Source of the DNA: Sycon ciliatum
Lineage: Eukaryota; Porifera; Calcarea; Leucosolenida; Sycettidae
Assembly (NCBI RefSeq): GCF_964019385.1
Contig: NC_088643.1
Span: 2,196,755 to 2,260,754 of the forward strand
Direction: 5' to 3'
Length of the DNA: 64,000 bases
Below, piece by piece: positions 21,349 through 62,030 of the stretch (position 1 is its first letter; each line of letters begins with the position of its first letter). The notes beneath the pieces were generated by a model. The model ran no database searches. It saw only the letters and a list, made by a program, of their open reading frames with translations, and was not told the origin of the DNA. The translations under genes were made by a program, and so were the position numbers.

Positions 21349-21500
21349 GTCTTAGTGTCGGCACTAACCTTGATGTTGGTGTGTTGGAATGCGTCCTGCG
21401 AAGCAACCCCTGCAGGATTGCGACGATGCGGAGATTGCATTGTCAGGGATTATTTTGGGCACGGAGTTCTCTTGAGCTGCAACACGAGTCAATCGAAAAG
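21349..21500 (+). CDS. candidate host exon: hydrophobic stretch plus Cys-rich segment
   Basis: 152 nt between a good acceptor (TTCATTTGCTTGCAG) and a GTGAGT donor. In the frame continuing from 20882 it reads VLVSALTLMLVCWNASC, which looks like a signal peptide or membrane stretch, followed by CGDCIVRDYFGHGVLLSCN. Cys-x2-Cys..Cys before LRR exons would suit an LRR N-terminal cap. It ends in phase 2, the phase the four 72-nt LRR exons require. A second frame is also open, so this reading is not certain. Confidence 0.4.
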
Positions 21501-21535
21501 GTGAGTAGCATGTCTAAGTTATAAAAGCTTCTGTA

Positions 21536-21845
21536 AAAAATAAAAAAAGTAAATTATCGTATCCGTTCCCGAAGGGAACTCACGACGGCCGCTAACACCC
21601 GATAAACCCTAGCGGCAGATGCAGCGCCTAACGGTGGGGGTGAGTGGGTAAGTCTCACAACCACTGGCACAAGTGCCGAAAACGACCCCATTAGCTGCAT
21701 CCATGTACCCCTTGTGCCTGGCCACAAGTTCCCAGTTGACTGTGGGTAGCAGCACGGCTGGAAAAACCGCTCCCAGGCAGGACTTGAACCAGGTACCTCT
21801 CGTATCTCAATCATGGTCTTTGACCAACCCACTGTGCCTGCCTGG
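21536..21845 (-). mobile_element. tRNA-derived SINE, copy 1
   Basis: Inserted on the minus strand between exact 10-bp direct repeats AGCTTCTGTA (21526-21535 and 21846-21855). The minus strand starts with pol III-like A (TGGTCAAAGACC) and B (GGTTCAAGTCC) boxes, then a body shared with copy 2, and ends in an A/T-rich tail. Confidence 0.88.
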
Positions 21846-22141
21846 AGCTTCTGTACAACATTTAAATAATCTGCGAGGAGGCAATAATTCTAAAATTAAT
21901 GACATTATGGTAGTTTAGGACAGTTAAGTTGAAATTTTGAAGTTGGGCGTATGGATGTATCTTTTTCGCTACTCGTATGCACAGCACAAAAATCTAAGGG
22001 ATTTGAAATTCTAATTGTATAAGGTACTGGACCTCTCGCTCTTCAGGAAGGGGGAATAGCCAATGTTGATTTTTGCAGCAAAATTTGGAGCGAAGAAGGA
22101 GAGTTTGCCGAAGGTTTCGTTTGAATTTTCGGTAGGGGTTA

Positions 22142-22382
22142 TAGGGAATTCACACGACGCGCAAACTCACGTGTGTGGTACTCTTTTTACTCGTGTGCCC
22201 CGAGCGCGTGCAAAATCTTGATAAACTCGGTCGGAGGTCCGAGGCCCACATTTGTGCTTTGCGCGGGTGTGAAACAGAGAGAGAGAGAGAGCACTCGAGT
22301 ACTCAAGTACATGAGTACACAGACGTAGAGACATGCAAGATTGGTATGGGTCTGTTGTCTATGTGAATCCGATGGGCAGTTC
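22142..22382. mobile_element. MITE family M1, copy truncated on the right
   Basis: The left end TAGGGAATTCACACGACG matches the ends of the elements at 28621 and 45957. The interior (CTCGAGTACTCAAGTAC and GGGTCTGTTGT..GTGAATCCGATGGG) is an inverted copy of the interior of the 28621 element. The right end is lost where RT sequence begins. Confidence 0.7.
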
Positions 22383-22383
22383 T

Positions 22384-23770
22384 ATTCTGTCAAGCACAAA
22401 TTGCTGCTGGAAGAGCTCTCCAACATGGGTGTGACAGGCACTGCGAATTCCTGGCTTGCTAGTTGCCTCAGCGACCGGTACCAGCGTGTAGTTGTTGGCG
22501 GCAGTATGTCAAGCTACACACAGTGCAGTAGAGGCGTGCCACAGGGCTCCCGGTGATTCTCGGCCCACTGCTCTTTACTCTGTATATTCGCGAAATCCAC
22601 AATTGCATTCCACGTCCCGTCGTTCATCAAGAGTTTGCGGACGATATCGTTTTAGAGGCCGCTGGGAGTCGAGCAGTGGTGTGCACCTCCCTAAGCACCG
22701 CAGTCACCAATCTGGCAACTTGGCTTGAGGACCGTGGCCTTAAGCTGAATCAGACGAAGACTTAGGTCTTGCATATAACACCTCGTGGTGGGCAGCAGAG
22801 TGCAGAACCGCTCCAGATCCGTTGCGACGGGAAACTGCTCACAATTGTGTCACAGGCTCGCTACCTTCGAGTTATTGTTCATAATGAGCTCTCCTGGGAT
22901 GGCCACGCTGACCACACCATTCGCCAAGTTTGACGCTCCATTGGTGCACTATGGCGCTCACGTCAAAGCTTGAAAAAAATTTCACGGTTCGCGTGAGACT
23001 CGGCCAAAGGCCCAGTTTTCCGCATCCGCAGGAACGCCACCACCCTCTTGGATCAAGGCGCAGATGCAGCTCCTAAGCGGTGGGAGGTGAGTAGATCAGA
23101 CCCACCACAAAGTGGTCAAAGACCGAAATCCCATTCACTGCATCCATGTTTCCCTCGTGCCAGGCCACGAGTTCCCAATTAACTGTGGGTCGCAGCACGG
23201 CTGGAAAAAATCCTTCCGCTTCCAAGCAGGACTTGAACCTGGTACCCTCTGTTTCTCAATCATGGTCTTAGACCATCCCACTATGAAAGCTTGAAAGTCT
23301 CCTCGAAAACTTTATTAAATGCAATGATCATGTCCAGACTACCATACGTGTCCAATGCAATCTATCCGTCTCTGATGGCCAGAAACATGGACGCCCTCAC
23401 TCGAATGACGAAAGCTGCAATCCATACTTTCTTTGGCTTTCCGCCGTGGACTTCCATTGCAGGGCTCTTCGAGAGACTCTGTCTTCCTACCCTCGAGGAC
23501 GCCCTGGCAGCGAAAATCCTAATATTCGTTCGCCGCTGCATTCATGGCCGTTCAAGTGTCCTGTTTTGGAATTATTACGCCAGAACACAGAGTGATCGCA
23601 CTCGTGGAGCTGACCAAAACCTATTGCAGGTACCCTTCTGGCCCGGTCGTTCTGGTAGAGGTACGACCCAGTTCATTGGTGCCATTCTCTGGAACAAGAC
23701 ACCGCCCATGATGCACTGTGAACCTTGTCACGCTCATTTCTGTGCTCTCTCGAAAGCGTCCAAGTATTAA
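22384..23770 (+). pseudogene. non-LTR RT fragment split by a SINE
   Basis: RT motifs run across frames from 22384: a fingers/palm part (VTGTANSWLASCLSDRYQRV), CSRGVPQGSR followed by ILGPLLFTLYI, and FADDIVLEA (motif C, about 22635). A thumb segment follows (NELSWDGHADH). After the SINE at 22976-23285, it resumes at 23297 with LLNAMIMSRLPYVSNAIYPS and continues to 23770. Multiple frameshifts and stops show it is dead. Confidence 0.82.
22976..23285 (-). mobile_element. tRNA-derived SINE, copy 2, inside an RT fragment
   Basis: Flanked by exact 11-bp duplications AAAGCTTGAAA (22965-22975 and 23286-23296). On the minus strand it has an A box TGGTCTAAGACC and a B box GGTTCAAGTCC and shares its full length with copy 1. 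Removing it rejoins the RT reading. Confidence 0.92.
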
Positions 23771-24039
23771 AATAGGTCACTTTTTATCTGGTCACATACA
23801 AAACTGGCATAGCTGAGGTGATAACGCGGGAAAAGGAAAGTGTGAAGTACTGTTGACGCGCATGGGACATGCATGCAGGGTCAGAAATTCGGCACGGAAA
23901 ATCAATCACTATGACTATCAATGCAGATAAAATGTGCCAGAATCAGTGTACTGTACTGTATAGCTAGTGAGAGTCTCTTCTTCATAAAGGGAATGATGAA
24001 ACTACAATAGGATTTATACATTTGGAGTGAAAAAATACG

Positions 24040-24770
24040 ACGATTCAAGAATATGAAGAAGAGGTTGGTGCGATTTCGGCGATATTTGGGGAATTGTGTG
24101 TTGCTCCCTGTGTGGGAGCTTGCGCTATTCCTGCCGACTTGAATTCTCACTTGACTGACTCACGACTGCCATCCTGAGCACACGAGAAGTCCATCCAACC
24201 TTCCACTCGGCAAACCTGCAAAAAAGCACCACTCACTGCTCAATACACAGTGTTTCGGGGAATACACCCCTCATCAGTTGAGCTTAAGTAGGCTGAGGAA
24301 GATTGGGCCTGAAGAGCACCACATATATAGTGCTCTACGAGCACAAACATCACGAGGGATATAAACTTACAGAGACGCTCCGTTTCCAGCACGACAAACA
24401 CCTCGTGAACGCCAGATAGCAGCTTGAGTCAGTGTCGCTCGGAGAGATGCTGAACGAACGCTGAGGACCGTTGGCCATTCACAACGTTGTTGCCTCGAAA
24501 CCATCTAATTCGCAAGCCCGCGCTGGGGACAACAATGTGAAGAAGAGGTTGGTGCGACTGTGGCGATACTTGGGGAATTGTGTGTTGCTCCCTACGTAGG
24601 AGCTTGCGCTATTCCTGCCGAGGTTTGCTGAGTGGAAGGATCGATGGACTTCTCGTGTGCTCTGGATGGCAGTCGTGAGTCAGTCAAGTGAGAATTCAAG
24701 TCAGAAGGAATAGTGCAAGCTCCCACATAGGGAGCAACACACAATTCCCGATACAAGAATAGTATGAAAG
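24040..24770. repeat. direct and inverted repeat blocks flanking a hammerhead-like core
   Basis: The block GGGGAATTGTGTGTTGCTCC with GGAGCTTGCGCTATTCCTGC occurs at 24085-24140 and 24570-24622. GTGAGAATTCAAGTCAGAAG near 24690 and the following block are an inverted copy. A related piece lies at 36560-36625. The structure resembles terminal arms of a Penelope-like element. Confidence 0.6.
24253..24277 (-). ncRNA. hammerhead-like core with strong stem II
   Basis: Minus strand CTGATGA, then GGGGTGTATTCCCC (4-bp GGGG/CCCC stem, TGTATT loop), then GAAA. A 5-bp CACTG/CAGTG stem III can follow, but the U expected next to the cleavage site is replaced by A, so this copy is probably inactive. Confidence 0.5.
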
Positions 24771-25329
24771 ATGGCACAAATTTCGGAAAAATTGCCCGAA
24801 TTCCATTAATAATTGTGACAAGAAAACAATCCTACGGTTGTGATATGGGTGCGCATTTAGTTTTACTCATTGCATTTTCTCTTTATTCGGGAAAAACAAC
24901 TTTGTATTTTTAATTTATAGGTGGAGTGTTTGGTCCCAGTGCTTGGTGCCAGTGACGTTTTCCTACTTTCTTTACAATCCAAACCGAGTTGGTGTGTGTT
25001 CCTTAAAGTTTCAGTGCAATGCTGGAAGAGATTATATAAATATGATAGAAAATGTGCAACCATCCAACAATGTTCGTAAAACCTAGGGGTGGAAAAGTGG
25101 CTGAAGTTGACAAAACGGATATGGGGACTACCCTTTTTTATTTTTGAATTCGAAACCTAAGGTACCTAAGATCCCAAAAATCTGTTCACATCAAAATAAT
25201 ATTATCACGATTACGAAATTTGGCCTAAACTGTCGATAACCTCCTTATAAGGACAAAAGCTCGTTAACATAACCACGCAACATGACGCTTGATCGAATTA
25301 AAGATATATTCCAGTGTTCCTGAGTTGAT

Positions 25330-25349
25330 TTTCTCGTTTCGCTCATCAG
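25330..25349 (-). ncRNA. hammerhead-like core
   Basis: Minus strand CTGATGA-GCGAAACGA-GAAA. Stem II is short. No coding sequence of a retroelement is recognisable next to it. Confidence 0.35.
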
Positions 25350-25379
25350 TGGATTATACGGAACTAGGGATCACAAATG

Positions 25380-26227
25380 AATGAAATAGGGTTAAGTCAC
25401 AAGTGAGTGGATGTTAGTGCTACAAATGACACGTGTACTTTCCTACAACTGCAATCATACTACATGTGAGGTTATTCATTTGGTGAAAATCTTACATGAC
25501 TCATTCGCTTCCTTGCATGGCCAGCAATCGAGGACATCTGAGAGTTGTAATTTTTGTACTCCTCCGAGGTGTGATTTTTGGCGTGCTGGGCCCAGCACAA
25601 GGAAGCCATCTGCAAAAAAACTGCAGAAAATGGTTGTTGTTTGATCCTTTGGTGTAATCTTTGTTTCTAGTCGAAGCTAGTTGCTGTTTGGAGCAGAAAC
25701 GCTGAAATTGACTATTTTCTGCATGTACTCATACATGTACTCATGTACTCAGGCATGCAGTCTCACTCGTATTTTAGCTCTTTTTCTGGAATGGATGCTG
25801 CTCTGCGCCCCTTGGTGAACATTTCCTGCGCTCGTGGAGCAGCTGAAAAGGACCACTGGTATGTCTGGTTCCTGGTTTGAAAGTGGAGAGTCGACTTTTG
25901 TGCCTTGAAAAAGGAGTAGAGAGCGATAGAGGTACGTCTGTTGCTTATTTTTGAGTGCTACTCGTACACTTTTGATCGTGATAGAAATTCTCAGACCAAA
26001 GTCAGACCAAAGTCAGATGATGGCCGTACAGTTTTCTTGTGGATTTTTTAGTTGTTTCATCTCGTATCTATGTCAGTATCGTGATGGTGAAGTGGAGAGG
26101 GTGATTTTCTCCCTCTAGGCTTCGTTCGGCCGACTTTGCTTCGTCCTCGTTGAAAAGTGATCCTGAAAAAAAGGTCGATTTTGCTGGCTATGGTTATTGA
26201 GCACCTCTGGTCATTTGATCACAGCGA
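25380..26227. other. no gene or element recognised
   Basis: Unique-looking A/T-rich sequence with a few short open frames without family signatures. It contains ACATGTACTCAT repeats near 25725-25750 only. Confidence 0.4.
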
Positions 26228-26482
26228 ATTAAAATAAAATCAACAACAACAACGACAATGACAACGCGACAATGACAACGCGACAATGACAACGCGACAA
26301 CGACAACACGACAACAACAACGCGACAACAACAACACGACAACGACAAGGCAACAACGACAACGCGACAACGACAACAACGACAATGACAACGTGACAAC
26401 GACAACGCGACAACGACAACACGACAACGCGACAACGACAACATGACATCGACAACAACCGACGACGATGGCGGCGACGATG
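26228..26482. repeat. (AACGACA)-type low-complexity array
   Basis: Irregular tandem AACGACAACGCGAC/AATGACAACG units over about 250 bp. The Val/Leu/Ser/Arg-rich open frames on its minus strand are artefacts of the repeat. Confidence 0.95.
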
Positions 26483-27149
26483 ACAACACTCTCCAAACGG
26501 TCGCCGGGCTACACCAGTTAATGAAATTTTAATGATTATCTCTTTTTTCTTTCAAGGGGAAGTTCACCCTGAAATGAAAACTTCACCATGTGTTGCGAAA
26601 ATGCAATGATTCCAATGGTGAAGGTCCCATGTTGATTGGAGCAGCCATTCCTGAGTTATACTTGCTTGAAGTTTGCATTAAATTCATCAACTTGCCCAGA
26701 TTATGACCGGATTTATGACATCAGAGAGATAGATTTTGTATGGGAGTAGATGGAAAAAATTCTTTCTTGTTTTTCTGCAACAATGATTTCATGCCAGATT
26801 TTTTTCCAGTCGAAATTCCTTTAGGGTGCCATAATTATGTCCAACGCCGAAATTTGAAAATCATCCAACTTTTTTGGGACAAAGGAGGGCCAAAATACTG
26901 AAATTTCCCCATCTACTCTCATACAAAGTCTACATGTATCTCTCTTACGGAATAAATCCTGCGCAGTTTAGTCTGGGAAGATAATGACGTCATCATTATT
27001 AAAAAAATTCACCAAATTTAGTGCAAACTTTAAGCTGGTATACCTCAGAAACGGCTGCTCCCATCAACCTGGGACCTTCACTATTGGCATCATTGCATGT
27101 GTCGCTACAGGTTGTGAGCCCAAAGACCGTTTGGAGAGTGTTGTGAAGA
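26483..27149. mobile_element. long inverted-repeat element
   Basis: The outer ends ACACTCTCCAAACGGTC and GACCGTTTGGAGAGTGT are inverted. Inner blocks (ATGATT/GCATCATTG, GGTGAAGGTCCCATGTTGAT vs ATCAACCTGGGACCTTCACT, CATCTACTCTCATACAAA) also pair. It has the form of a 0.67-kb fold-back element. No coding signal. Confidence 0.7.
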
Positions 27150-27197
27150 TGCATGGCAATGTTTCCCATATTGACCACCTACTCCGTCAATAACATA

Positions 27198-27666
27198 CCG
27201 TAAAAGTCCGTAAATAAGTACCTGCCCGACAGAAATACGCCATTCATTCTTTTGGCTCTGTCTGTTGAAGTCAAGTCATGCCCAATAAACATACTGCCCG
27301 AAAGTAAGTACCGGTCCGGTGCGCACATGCAGCACGTAGCATGTACATCGACATGAAAATGACTTCTCCACTACACACAAGTCAGGTTCGAAAGTTAGCT
27401 CATGCCCGAAAGTCAGTACTCGCTCGAAATTTAGTACGGGTGTGGTCACTAAATTCAAAAATATTAAAATACATGTAGAGAAGAAAAGGACATAATGGAT
27501 ACGAGTTAAGAGTAACTCTCCATCACTGTATATAGTATCCAGTTACAGTGATGGAGAGTTACTCTTAACTCGTATCCATTATGTCCTTTTCTTTTCTACA
27601 TTTATTTATGGCTCAACACCCCTGTTTCAAATATTAAAATACGTTTTTATTTACGGACTTTTACGG
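27198..27666. mobile_element. TA-flanked MITE (CCGTAAAAGTCCGTAAATAA ends)
   Basis: 20-bp terminal inverted repeats CCGTAAAAGTCCGTAAATAA are flanked by TA. It was later split by the palindromic unit at 27473-27628. Confidence 0.85.
27473..27628. mobile_element. 156-bp palindromic unit with 14-bp target duplication
   Basis: A fold-back of about 55-bp arms (GGACATAATGGATACGAGTT .. inverted) followed by TTTATTTATGGCTCAACA. It is flanked by AAATATTAAAATAC, 14 bp, on both sides (27459-27472 and 27629-27642). Related units sit at 51029-51114 and 56281-56503. Confidence 0.88.
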
Positions 27667-28620
27667 TATTCATTACTAATTCCTAATATCGCTAAAATGA
27701 GACTTTGCTTTACCCAGGTTTTCCTGTAGTATGAATATTCAAATTGTTCGTCTCCATTTAGAAGTTCCCAAGCCGGGAGTTCACGATAATTTGTTATTAT
27801 TTTGATTTTAACAAAATTATTGTTGAAGTTGTCAACGTATCCTTTAGCACCAATCAGTCTTGATTTCTATGTGTTTTGTGTTTCTTGCATGTAGATCGAG
27901 CACACCCGTTCCAGTAATGTAAGTACACATATTTTAGTACTAAATTGAAAAATGACTTAAATGATACTTTTGCTTCCAGTACTTCCGCCACGTCATTACA
28001 ATTGTCGCTTCGCACATCTCAATATCTGTGCCTTGCTTGCTTGCCCTATCCCGTTGGATGCTAGTTTGCAATCATTGCCTGCCACCTGGAGGCATGGATC
28101 AACGAAGCTTCATGACCTGAATTTGAACATGCGTCTTGTAAAAGTCTTGTTGAGTAATGAATGGTCTACCTCAAAACTCTGGTGAAGACGTCGACCTCAG
28201 CCACATGTGCAGCGAAGCAGGACACCACCACTCAAGCTCAGTCCGTCAGCAATGCTCTGCCTCAATTTCCAGCTGATTTCATTGCTTTGAGTGGACAAAA
28301 TAAAGCAACTCACCTCCACCACCACATGCGCTCTCTGGTCGACCATCAAACAAGCAACACAACTCCAAGTTATAGATACTGACACCATGATATTTCATCC
28401 ATACAGCACTGTTTCGACCATTGCAATTTTATCTACAATGGACAAAAAAATTAAATCGCTCTGGGAAGCGACAATTGTCATGACTTGGAGGAAGTAACTA
28501 CCTTACGATTATGATCTCCACATTGCCTTTTCATAAAACAGTGCTTTAAAATAGAATATAGCCATTCCCTATTTTCAATCTTCACTGGTGAGAAAATACT
28601 CAGAAGCGCCCACCCACTAA

Positions 28621-28909
28621 TAGGGTATTCACACGACGTGAAAACAAACGAAAACACGTTTGTATAAAAGTGGACAAGCTGCCCCATCGGATTCACACGG
28701 ACAACAGACCCGTGCAAGTCTCGCATGCGTCCGTGTACTCATGAACTTGAGTACCATACTCAAGTACTCTCGCTGTTTTTACACGCGCGCAAAGCACAAA
28801 CGTGGGCCTAGGACCCCCGATCAAGTTTCTCCAGATTTTGTATGCGCTAAGGTCACACGAGTAAAAAGAGTACCACAAACGTGAGTTTGCCCGTCGTGTG
28901 AATCCCCTA
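28621..28909. mobile_element. MITE family M1, complete copy
   Basis: The ends TAGGGTATTCACACGACG and CGTCGTGTGAATCCCCTA are inverted repeats. No coding capacity. Family members lie at 22142-22382 and 45957-46337. Confidence 0.82.
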
Positions 28910-29137
28910 TAACAAAGAAGTACACATGGTTTTGTTCATCTAATGGGAGCATTTAGTTTTTCAAAATGTTAGGATTTGTTTTCAAAAGACCGACTTGCAG
29001 ATCAAGTTCCGCATGTTTTGAAGCCTACATTTAGAACATTTCGCCTTTATTTTTCCAGATAAGTCTTTTAACTTAATAGTGGTCATTGTAACAGCATGCA
29101 TGGACACTCATCAAGTCTCTTTTATATTTGTGTACAG

Positions 29138-58874
<29,737 letters not shown>

Positions 58875-59085
58875 GTAAGTAACTGCCAACTTGTGAATTC
58901 GCGTTTTGCGAAACCGGGCAGTTTCCCTGGTGGCAACTGAATTATTCAGCTAGAAGTGCACAGGAGTAATATGCTGTTGATACTAGCAGAACAGTAATAT
59001 CGTAGAGCTTTCTTTAAGTCAGCCAGTTTCTAAATAACTCGGATGTTGAGCCAATAGCAATAATAATTTAAAATAATAATAATAA

Positions 59086-60110
59086 TAATTTGAAACTAGG
59101 ACGGAGGCAGAAAATATTACAAAAATGTATTATTTACGCATGCATCTACGCAAGAGTCACCACCAGCCAATTAGGACATGTGTCAAAGTATTGAACGTTT
59201 TCGTTCAAATCTTGTCAAAATACTACAGGAAAGATGGAAATAAGCTAAAAGACTACAACTATAAAGAAAAGAAGTTCAGAGATACATCACTCCAATTATG
59301 TGTAGAAGCGACACGAAAGAATAGATGTGAAGAGTCAAGAAAACAGCATGCAAATCCAATAAGTGACAAAAACGTAGTGACAAGAAAAAGAGAGACAATA
59401 TCAAGAGATCAAGGGATCTATTTTGCACCTTCACGACGAACAGTGCCAAACAACTGCAAAGACAACACATTCTCCTTCTGATAACAAAGCTCAGGGTCTA
59501 ACTTACGTATGTACAAAGCTTCCAACACAGCAAGATGTAAAAATGACCTACCACACGACATAACAGAGAATACATCATCGGAATACCACTCACGACAACT
59601 AGCACCGCCTGACAGGTGACACTTGATTGCTGAGGTACCGTTTCTCTGACCCGACGACTTGGCCATTATCACCTCCGATCCTGCCGCTTGCGAGTCTCTC
59701 CCATTACGCCCTGCGTCCCTGCAATTCCGGTTGCCTCGATCGGCATCAGTGTGCTGCTCCACGTTCAGTCTGCCCTGCTTCCGTGGTCTACCTCGTTTCC
59801 TCACATTAACCGTTGTTGTCACTTCCAGTATTGGTTCTTTTGATCCCTCATCAATTCGTCTCCTCAATTGGCTTCTGGTGACTCGTCCGGGGCTGGATTG
59901 TTCAGATGTCAGTTTCAGTGGTTTCCGTATCGGTCTCTTCTTCTTGGTGACTGTTGTTGGGGTTTGCTCCAGCCCTGCGCCCGACGAAAAGGAGGAGGGG
60001 TCGGCAAGCGTATCCACAGCGGACTTGGACAAGTCCACCTCAGACACAGACTGCCTCTGGACACGTCGGCGGACGACCACGCCGAGGCCGAGAACCACGT
60101 GCAGCTACAG
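59086..60110 (-). mobile_element. Penelope-like element fragment next to (AAT)n
   Basis: The minus-strand 3' end lies at about 59090, beside an AATAATAATAAT tract (59066-59085), and resembles the outer arms at 51150-51300 (TTGAACGTTTTCG block at 59195). The coding part is at 59418-60098. Confidence 0.72.
59418..60098 (-). CDS. Penelope-like GIY-YIG distal half with AT-hook linker
   Basis: 226 codons on the minus strand. The linker is basic and Ser-rich (TVTKKKRPIRKP) and has one AT-hook core (KRGRPRKQG). The distal GIY-YIG half follows: CREWYSDDVFSVMSCGRSFL and LAVLEALYIRKLDPELCYQK with the catalytic Glu, ending LQLFG. It is clearly related to the palindromic copy at 51441 but diverged. The proximal nuclease half and RT are absent. 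Confidence 0.75.
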   Translation of the reverse strand: MVLGLGVVVRRRVQRQSVSEVDLSKSAVDTLADPSSFSSGAGLEQTPTTVTKKKRPIRKPLKLTSEQSSPGRVTRSQLRRRIDEGSKEPILEVTTTVNVRKRGRPRKQGRLNVEQHTDADRGNRNCRDAGRNGRDSQAAGSEVIMAKSSGQRNGTSAIKCHLSGGASCREWYSDDVFSVMSCGRSFLHLAVLEALYIRKLDPELCYQKENVLSLQLFGTVRREGAK

Positions 60111-60229
60111 GGACAAGATTCAACGGTACATGTTGACGAATACGTGCGCCCAGGTGCTGAAAGGTTCTACCTACGTACCGATTTTCACAATTTCAGTACT
60201 GAAAGAAAGAAATTAAAGAACTTTTGCCC

Positions 60230-60337
60230 AGGGTAGGTAGAACGTCCTTCTTCACGCTGAACACATGGGTCGTCCCAAAGATGACATACGATTTGACACA
60301 CGGATAAGAGGAACAAAGTAGGACGTTCTACCTACGG
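60230..60337. repeat. short inverted-repeat element
   Basis: GTAGGTAGAACGTCC and GGACGTTCTACCTAC bound about 75 bp. Confidence 0.7.
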
Positions 60338-61209
60338 GTGGTTTACGAGTATGCGGGTAGCCTCAAACGTCAGCTCTGTCACTCAGCACAAAGTCCGCCC
60401 AGCTGTATTAAGGAGCCCAACATCAGAAAGACAAAGAGAAGAGGACGCCCAATGGGACCGTGTCTGACTTGTAAGTCGGGTGGAGTGAAAATATGTTTCA
60501 AGAAGAATGTGGTATACCGGCTGCAATGCAAGTTGTGCAGGGAAAAATACATCGGAGAGACGGGTCGCACACTGGAGACGAGACTGGAGGAACACAACGG
60601 TGAAGCTCGTAGGCGCACTGTGGATAAACCATGGGGTGACCACATGCGAGCTAAGCATGCAGGGATGCAGTGGATAAGCCTAGGTGTCGGGGACTTTTGT
60701 GCACACGCACATGTTGTCCAGGCGTCAGGGGCCCAGCCTCCCTGCCCATCCGACCCGCCACACACAACAACGAAACTGAACTAAGAGTTCTACATAATTT
60801 CTTGACAAGACGGAGACGGAGAGACAAGAAGACCGGACACGACGAGGTAAACTGATAACTGAAGAAAAAGACTAACATTATGGCAGCATATAAGCATGCG
60901 CACAAACAAAACATAACGCATGACAATGACGTAACCGTTACTTGGATCATGTACAAACTATACATGCAACCAAAACCAGTCAAATACGAGTAAAAGCAGA
61001 ACGCGAAACAAACCAAAATAAACGAAAGGACCACAACAAAATGAGCCTTGAAAAGTCTTTCTACCGATACACAACAGGGACAGCATCTTCTCGGCAGTGT
61101 CTGTGGTTGCAAGCGCCTGTGACAGGGCAAGCCTCAAATTGCGAGAGGCAGAGGAGATCAGAAACGAAGGCCCAGAGATCAACACCAGTGCTGGATGGGC
61201 ATTGCTTTA
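60338..61209 (+). pseudogene. Penelope-like GIY-YIG gene interrupted by ~0.4 kb
   Basis: The proximal half (60338-60665) has a Cys-rich head (CLTCKSGGVKICF), VVYRLQCKLCREKYIGETGR and TLETRLEEHNGEARRRTVDK, with YIG and catalytic Arg intact, ending KPWGDHMRAKH. The distal half resumes in another frame at about 61078 (DSIFSAVSVVAS .. KLREAEEIRNEGPEI .. SAGWALL, stop at 61209). The intervening 0.4 kb holds its own short frames (PASLPIRPATHNNETEL at about 60733) and is probably an insertion. The family matches 48032-48350, without an AT-hook linker. Confidence 0.75.
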
Positions 61210-61534
61210 AAACAGTCACACACACTGCATGGCTATCTAGGTGACAGCATTTTCTGGAAAACACTGACATGGTCACATTCGTGTATTGCTTGCGGGAAAC
61301 CTGGTCAGACATTTCTCAAGTTATCTGGTGACATCTGCGCTGTGCTAACTTATTAGTATTACCAACACCCAGCATATGAGTCAGTGAAAACTTGTGATCC
61401 CTCACTAGTTTTAGACATGTCATATTTCTAGCACTGAGGTAACATGTGTAGTCATAGAAATATTATCAACACCTAAGAACACCAAATTAGTGTATATAAC
61501 TGCTCCTTGGCAGACTTCCACTTCATATTGCATC

Positions 61535-61557
61535 CTGATGATGGCAATTTGCCGAAG
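61535..61557 (+). ncRNA. hammerhead-like core
   Basis: CTGATGA, TGGCAATTTGCC (GGC/GCC stem II), then GAAG in place of GAAA. It lies about 330 bp downstream of the PLE stop codon at 61209, the position expected for a PLE 3' hammerhead. Confidence 0.4.
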
Positions 61558-61755
61558 CGTTGAAAATGATTCTGTGAAATGAAATGAGTTGTGAATTTGC
61601 AGTGCCCAGGGAATGAGCATGTGTGCTCACCAATTCTCTTCGAGTTATGAAGCTGCAGGATGCCTCACCACTGCTTCGTTAATAATAATGTGGAAAGGAA
61701 AGGACATATGCCGATAAGATCAATTCTGGACAGTATGGAATATAATAGGATTGTT

Positions 61756-62030
61756 TTGAACCCTTATGATTCTGTAAAAGTCATGAACGAACGACCACAC
61801 GGCACGAGGACAACTATGTACTCTTCAACAGTATATTTCACTTGATCCACTATTAACTAACACTAAAACAACCAGGTAGTTATGGCGCGAAAACGACAGC
61901 GTATATCATAAAAGCATACACACACAACATACAACTACAGCGCACACAACTAATCGCACGTAGCGCATGTAGCGTATACCACGCCGTAAACATCAGCGGT
62001 AAGGCGTGACGGCGGAGTCGAGATACAACT
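61756..62030. repeat. dispersed repeat copy B (see 13030-13470)
   Basis: Shares CGACCACACGGCACGAGGAC, CTCTTCAACAGTATATTTCA and GACGGCGGAGTC in order with copy A. Possibly a minus-strand solo LTR. Confidence 0.6.

Noticed and set aside
26194..26496. Three overlapping minus-strand frames
   Set aside because: They arise from the AACGACA low-complexity array in several frames at once.
27848..27918. A fifth LRR exon
   Set aside because: The AG..GTAAGT interval is 71 nt, not 72, and contains a stop in the required phase.
27980..28137. LRR N-terminal cap exon (ICALLACPIPLDASLQSLP reading)
   Set aside because: Borders look acceptable but the phases do not join to the 72-nt exons with a consensus donor. 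Left as unproven.
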